The position numbers were made by a program, and so were the translations under genes. Below the pieces are notes generated by a model. It made no database searches. It was not told the origin of the DNA and saw nothing but the letters and a program-made list of their open reading frames with translations. This document shows, one piece after another, positions 33,344 to 35,444 of a stretch of 35,444 nucleotides of DNA; position 1 is the stretch's first letter, and every line of letters starts with the position of its first letter. The stretch comes from Mesorhizobium metallidurans STM 2683 (lineage in GTDB: Bacteria > Pseudomonadota > Alphaproteobacteria > Rhizobiales > Rhizobiaceae), in contig NZ_CAUM01000122.1 in NCBI RefSeq assembly GCF_000350085.1, positions 1 to 35,444 on the forward strand, written 5' to 3'.

Positions 33344-33512
33344 CCCCTCATCGCCCTGCCGGGCACTTCTCCCCGTATAGTGACGGGGAGAAGGGAAGCC
33401 TTCGCAAGGGATTTTGCCAACATCCGGCGTTGCAGAAATGGAGCCGGGCTCGCCGCAGCCCTCTTCTCCCCGTCACTATACGGGGAGAAGGTGCCGGCAG
33501 GCGGATGAGGGG
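33344..33512. repeat. Nested palindromic repeat between the GntR and trigger factor genes
   Basis: Arms 33344-33393 and 33463-33512 are about 50-bp imperfect inverted copies of each other (both run from CCCCTCATC to GGGGAGAAG when read inward). Each arm also contains its own hairpin, CTTCTCCCCGT with ACGGGGAGAAG around a 6-nt loop (33366-33393, 33463-33490). The pair sits between two converging genes and could end transcription from both. The about 70 bp between the arms has no gene. Confidence 0.8.
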
Positions 33513-33576
33513 CAGCGCCAACATCGACAATTGCCTACCCGGGCTGCTGCCTTTCAGAGTTCGGTAGAATACCGCG

Positions 33577-35043
33577 TTATTCGTCGTCCTTGGCGGCCTT
33601 CTTCTTCGGCGCGGCCTTCTTCTTGGGCTCTTCCGAGTCGTCGGCCTTCTCAGCCTTCTTCGCTGCGGCCTTCTTCGCCGGCTTCGCCTTGGTCGTCTCG
33701 GTTTCCTCGTCGTCGGCCATCAGCTCTTCCTTGCTGACCTTGACGTCGGTGACCGAGATCTGGCCGAGCAGGTGGTCGACGACCTTCTCCTCGAACATCG
33801 GCGCGCGCAGCGTGTTCAGCGCCTCGGGGTTGCTGCGGTAGAATTCGAAAGCTTCCTGCTGCTGGTTGGCCGGATAGCGGCGCACCTGCTCGAACAGGCC
33901 GCGCTGCAATTCCTCGTCCGACACGGTGACACCGGCCTTCTCGCCGATTTCGGCCAGAACCAGGCCAAGGCGCACGCGGCGTTCGGCAAGGCGCATATAT
34001 TCGGCGCGCGCCTCTTCTTCCGTCGTCTCCTCGTCGGCGAAGGTGCGGCCGGCGGCTTCGAGATCGCGGGTGACCTGGTTCCATATGTTGGAGAACTCGG
34101 CCTCGACGAGCTTCGACGGCGCCTCGAACGAATAGGCTGCATCGAGCTGGTCGAGCAGCTGGCGCTTGACCTTCTGGCGCGTCATCGAGCCGAACTGGTT
34201 TTCGATCTGGCCGCGCACCACCTCACGCAGGCGCTCTAGCGACTCCAGGCCGAGATTCTTGGCCGTTTCGTCGTTGATCTCCAGCGCGCCGGGCTGGGAG
34301 ACTTCCTTGACGGTGACGTCGAAGGTGGCTTCCTTGCCGGCCAGATGCGCCGCCTGGTAGTTTTCCGGGAAGGTCACCGTGACCTGCTTCTCGTCGCCGG
34401 CCTTGGCGCCGATGAGCTGATCCTCGAAGCCCGGGATGAATTCCTTGGAGCCAAGCACCAGCGGCTGGTCGGTGCCGGCGCCGCCATTGAAGGCCTCGCC
34501 GTCGATCTTGCCGACATAGTCGATGCTCACGCGGTCGCCCTCGGCGGCCTTGCCGGTCTTCGGCTCGTAGCTGCGCGCCGATTCGGCGACGCGCTGGACC
34601 TGCTCGTCGATCTCGGTGTCAGGCACGTCGAACACCTGGCGCGTTACCTTGATGTCGGAGAAATCCTTGATCTCGATCTCCGGGATGATCTCGTAGTTCA
34701 GGCGGAACTCGAAGTCGGCGCCGCCGGCCAGGATCTTCTCGGCTTCCTTCTCGTCCTCGGTCATGATCACTTCAGGCTGCATGGCGGCCTTCTCGCCGCG
34801 CCCGGTGATGATCGAACGGGTTGAATCGTTGAGGATCTCGTTGACCACTTCGGCCATGAACGACTTGCCGTAGACCTTGCGCAGGTGCTGCACCGGCACC
34901 TTGCCGGGACGGAAGCCGTTGATGCGGACCTTGTTCCTGGCGTCGGAAAGCCGCGCCATCAGCTTGGCTTCCATGTCACCGGCCGGCACGGTGATCTTGA
35001 TCTCGCGCTTGAGACCGGAGTTGAGCGTTTCGGTGACCTGCAT
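33577..35043 (-). CDS. tig: Trigger factor (ribosome-associated chaperone, peptidyl-prolyl isomerase)
   Basis: 488 residues. The N-terminal ribosome-binding domain carries the signature GFRPGKVP (about 43-50) that docks at L23. A central FKBP-type domain (about 165-245: [35 protein letters not shown]) is followed by the helical chaperone arms. A lysine/alanine-rich tail of about 40 residues ends the protein ([12 protein letters not shown] and similar), longer than in enterobacterial trigger factor but usual in rhizobia. It folds nascent chains at the tunnel exit. ATGs at 35046 and 35043 are both possible; I chose the second for the family start [12 protein letters not shown] lies upstream. 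Confidence 0.95.
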   Translation of the reverse strand: MQVTETLNSGLKREIKITVPAGDMEAKLMARLSDARNKVRINGFRPGKVPVQHLRKVYGKSFMAEVVNEILNDSTRSIITGRGEKAAMQPEVIMTEDEKEAEKILAGGADFEFRLNYEIIPEIEIKDFSDIKVTRQVFDVPDTEIDEQVQRVAESARSYEPKTGKAAEGDRVSIDYVGKIDGEAFNGGAGTDQPLVLGSKEFIPGFEDQLIGAKAGDEKQVTVTFPENYQAAHLAGKEATFDVTVKEVSQPGALEINDETAKNLGLESLERLREVVRGQIENQFGSMTRQKVKRQLLDQLDAAYSFEAPSKLVEAEFSNIWNQVTRDLEAAGRTFADEETTEEEARAEYMRLAERRVRLGLVLAEIGEKAGVTVSDEELQRGLFEQVRRYPANQQQEAFEFYRSNPEALNTLRAPMFEEKVVDHLLGQISVTDVKVSKEELMADDEETETTKAKPAKKAAAKKAEKADDSEEPKKKAAPKKKAAKDDE

Positions 35044-35444
35044 CATAAAACCTTTGTTTCCACCAATGAGGCCGCCAAACGGCTCCTGCCGTTACAACCT
35101 GCCGGTATGATCTTTGCCGGGAATGGCTTTTGGTGCGGAACTTCAAGGTTTGCCCGCCCAACACGGTTCAAATCCTCAAGAAATACGCTCCAAAATGTGA
35201 ATAAGTCTTTGTTTTTCCTACTTCTTATCACATTCGGCAGAAGCGGATCGTCGCGTCCCGTCACATTCGACACGCCTTTTGTCACAGGCGCGGCCGATTT
35301 TCAACCATCTTCGCATCTACGGCGCCGCGCGTCCTCCTGGAGGCGCAAAGGACGCTGTAGCACCCTGATTTTGGCGCATGACCCTTCCCGAAAATCGATT
35401 TTTCGATTTTCGGGATCATGCGCCAGCCAATGACCTCGATGTGG
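35044..35444. other. Region upstream of tig to the window end
   Basis: 400 bp with no supported gene. It should contain the leftward tig promoter, probably in the AT-richer part at 35160-35235, but no clear -35/-10 pair is visible. The right end holds a long palindrome. Confidence 0.4.
35373..35424. repeat. Long intergenic palindrome
   Basis: Outer arms GGCGCATGA (35373-35381) and TCATGCGCC (35416-35424) enclose inner arms CCCGAAAATCGA and TCGATTTTCGGG around a TTTT loop. The whole forms a near-perfect 52-bp hairpin. I associate this type of GCGCATGATCCCGAAAA element with repeated intergenic palindromes of Rhizobiales; copy number cannot be seen here. Confidence 0.75.

Noticed and set aside
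35165..35175. GGTTCAAATCC, a T-loop-like sequence suggesting a tRNA upstream of tig
   Set aside because: The flanking bases do not form a T stem, and no acceptor, D or anticodon arms can be folded around it.
1..35444. CRISPR arrays, rRNA or tRNA genes, phage integrase genes
   Set aside because: I looked for regularly spaced direct repeats and the usual RNA or integrase motifs and saw none; the only tandem repeat is the short one at 31649-31696.

Overview
The window looks like chromosomal DNA from a Rhizobiales alphaproteobacterium, most likely Mesorhizobium or a close relative. This rests on the GC-rich coding sequence, a coxMNOP-type oxidase cluster as known from rhizobia, a sugar ABC operon with divergent catabolic genes, and intergenic palindromes of a type I associate with this order. 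The genus is an inference; no rRNA or tRNA is present to fix it.

Layout. (1) 0.1-10.5 kb is a surface-polysaccharide region: a Wzy/O-antigen-ligase-like membrane protein, a Wzz/GumC-type chain-length protein without a kinase domain, a GT4 glycosyltransferase and a GNAT-like acyltransferase. Facing these is a compact leftward operon: a glutamine-dependent asparagine-synthase-like amidotransferase, an acyl carrier protein, an acyl-AMP ligase and an NH3-dependent NadE-like enzyme. Together they look like a route to a carrier-bound acid that is activated and amidated, perhaps a polymer decoration. This is the best candidate for an undescribed pathway here. (2) 10.5-16.2 kb is a rearranged accessory island: an RTX/EF-hand-like Ca-binding protein whose 3' end is fused antisense to the first codons of a lost LacI-family regulator (its operator survives), an AT-rich four-helix membrane protein translationally coupled upstream of it, a decayed IS5/IS1182-type element carrying a passenger gene that ends inside the terminal inverted repeat, and an orphan exported protein.

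(3) 16.5-24.4 kb is respiratory: coxM-N-O-P (subunits II, I and two subunit-III paralogues), a subunit-IV-like gene, a YbaK deacylase, a DUF2189 membrane protein, heme O synthase (ctaB, with a one-base homopolymer frameshift near its 3' end) and a c-type cytochrome. (4) 24.5-33.3 kb is a sugar uptake and oxidation locus: leftward binding protein, Zn-alcohol dehydrogenase, aldose epimerase, permease and ATPase; rightward DgoD-like dehydratase, SDR dehydrogenase and FadR/GntR regulator. A TTGGTACCAA palindrome lies in the divergent promoter region. The genes fit import of an aldose, mutarotation, oxidation and aldonate dehydration; lactonase and aldolase are not in the window. (5) 33.3-35.4 kb has a nested palindromic repeat, trigger factor (tig) and a terminal palindrome.
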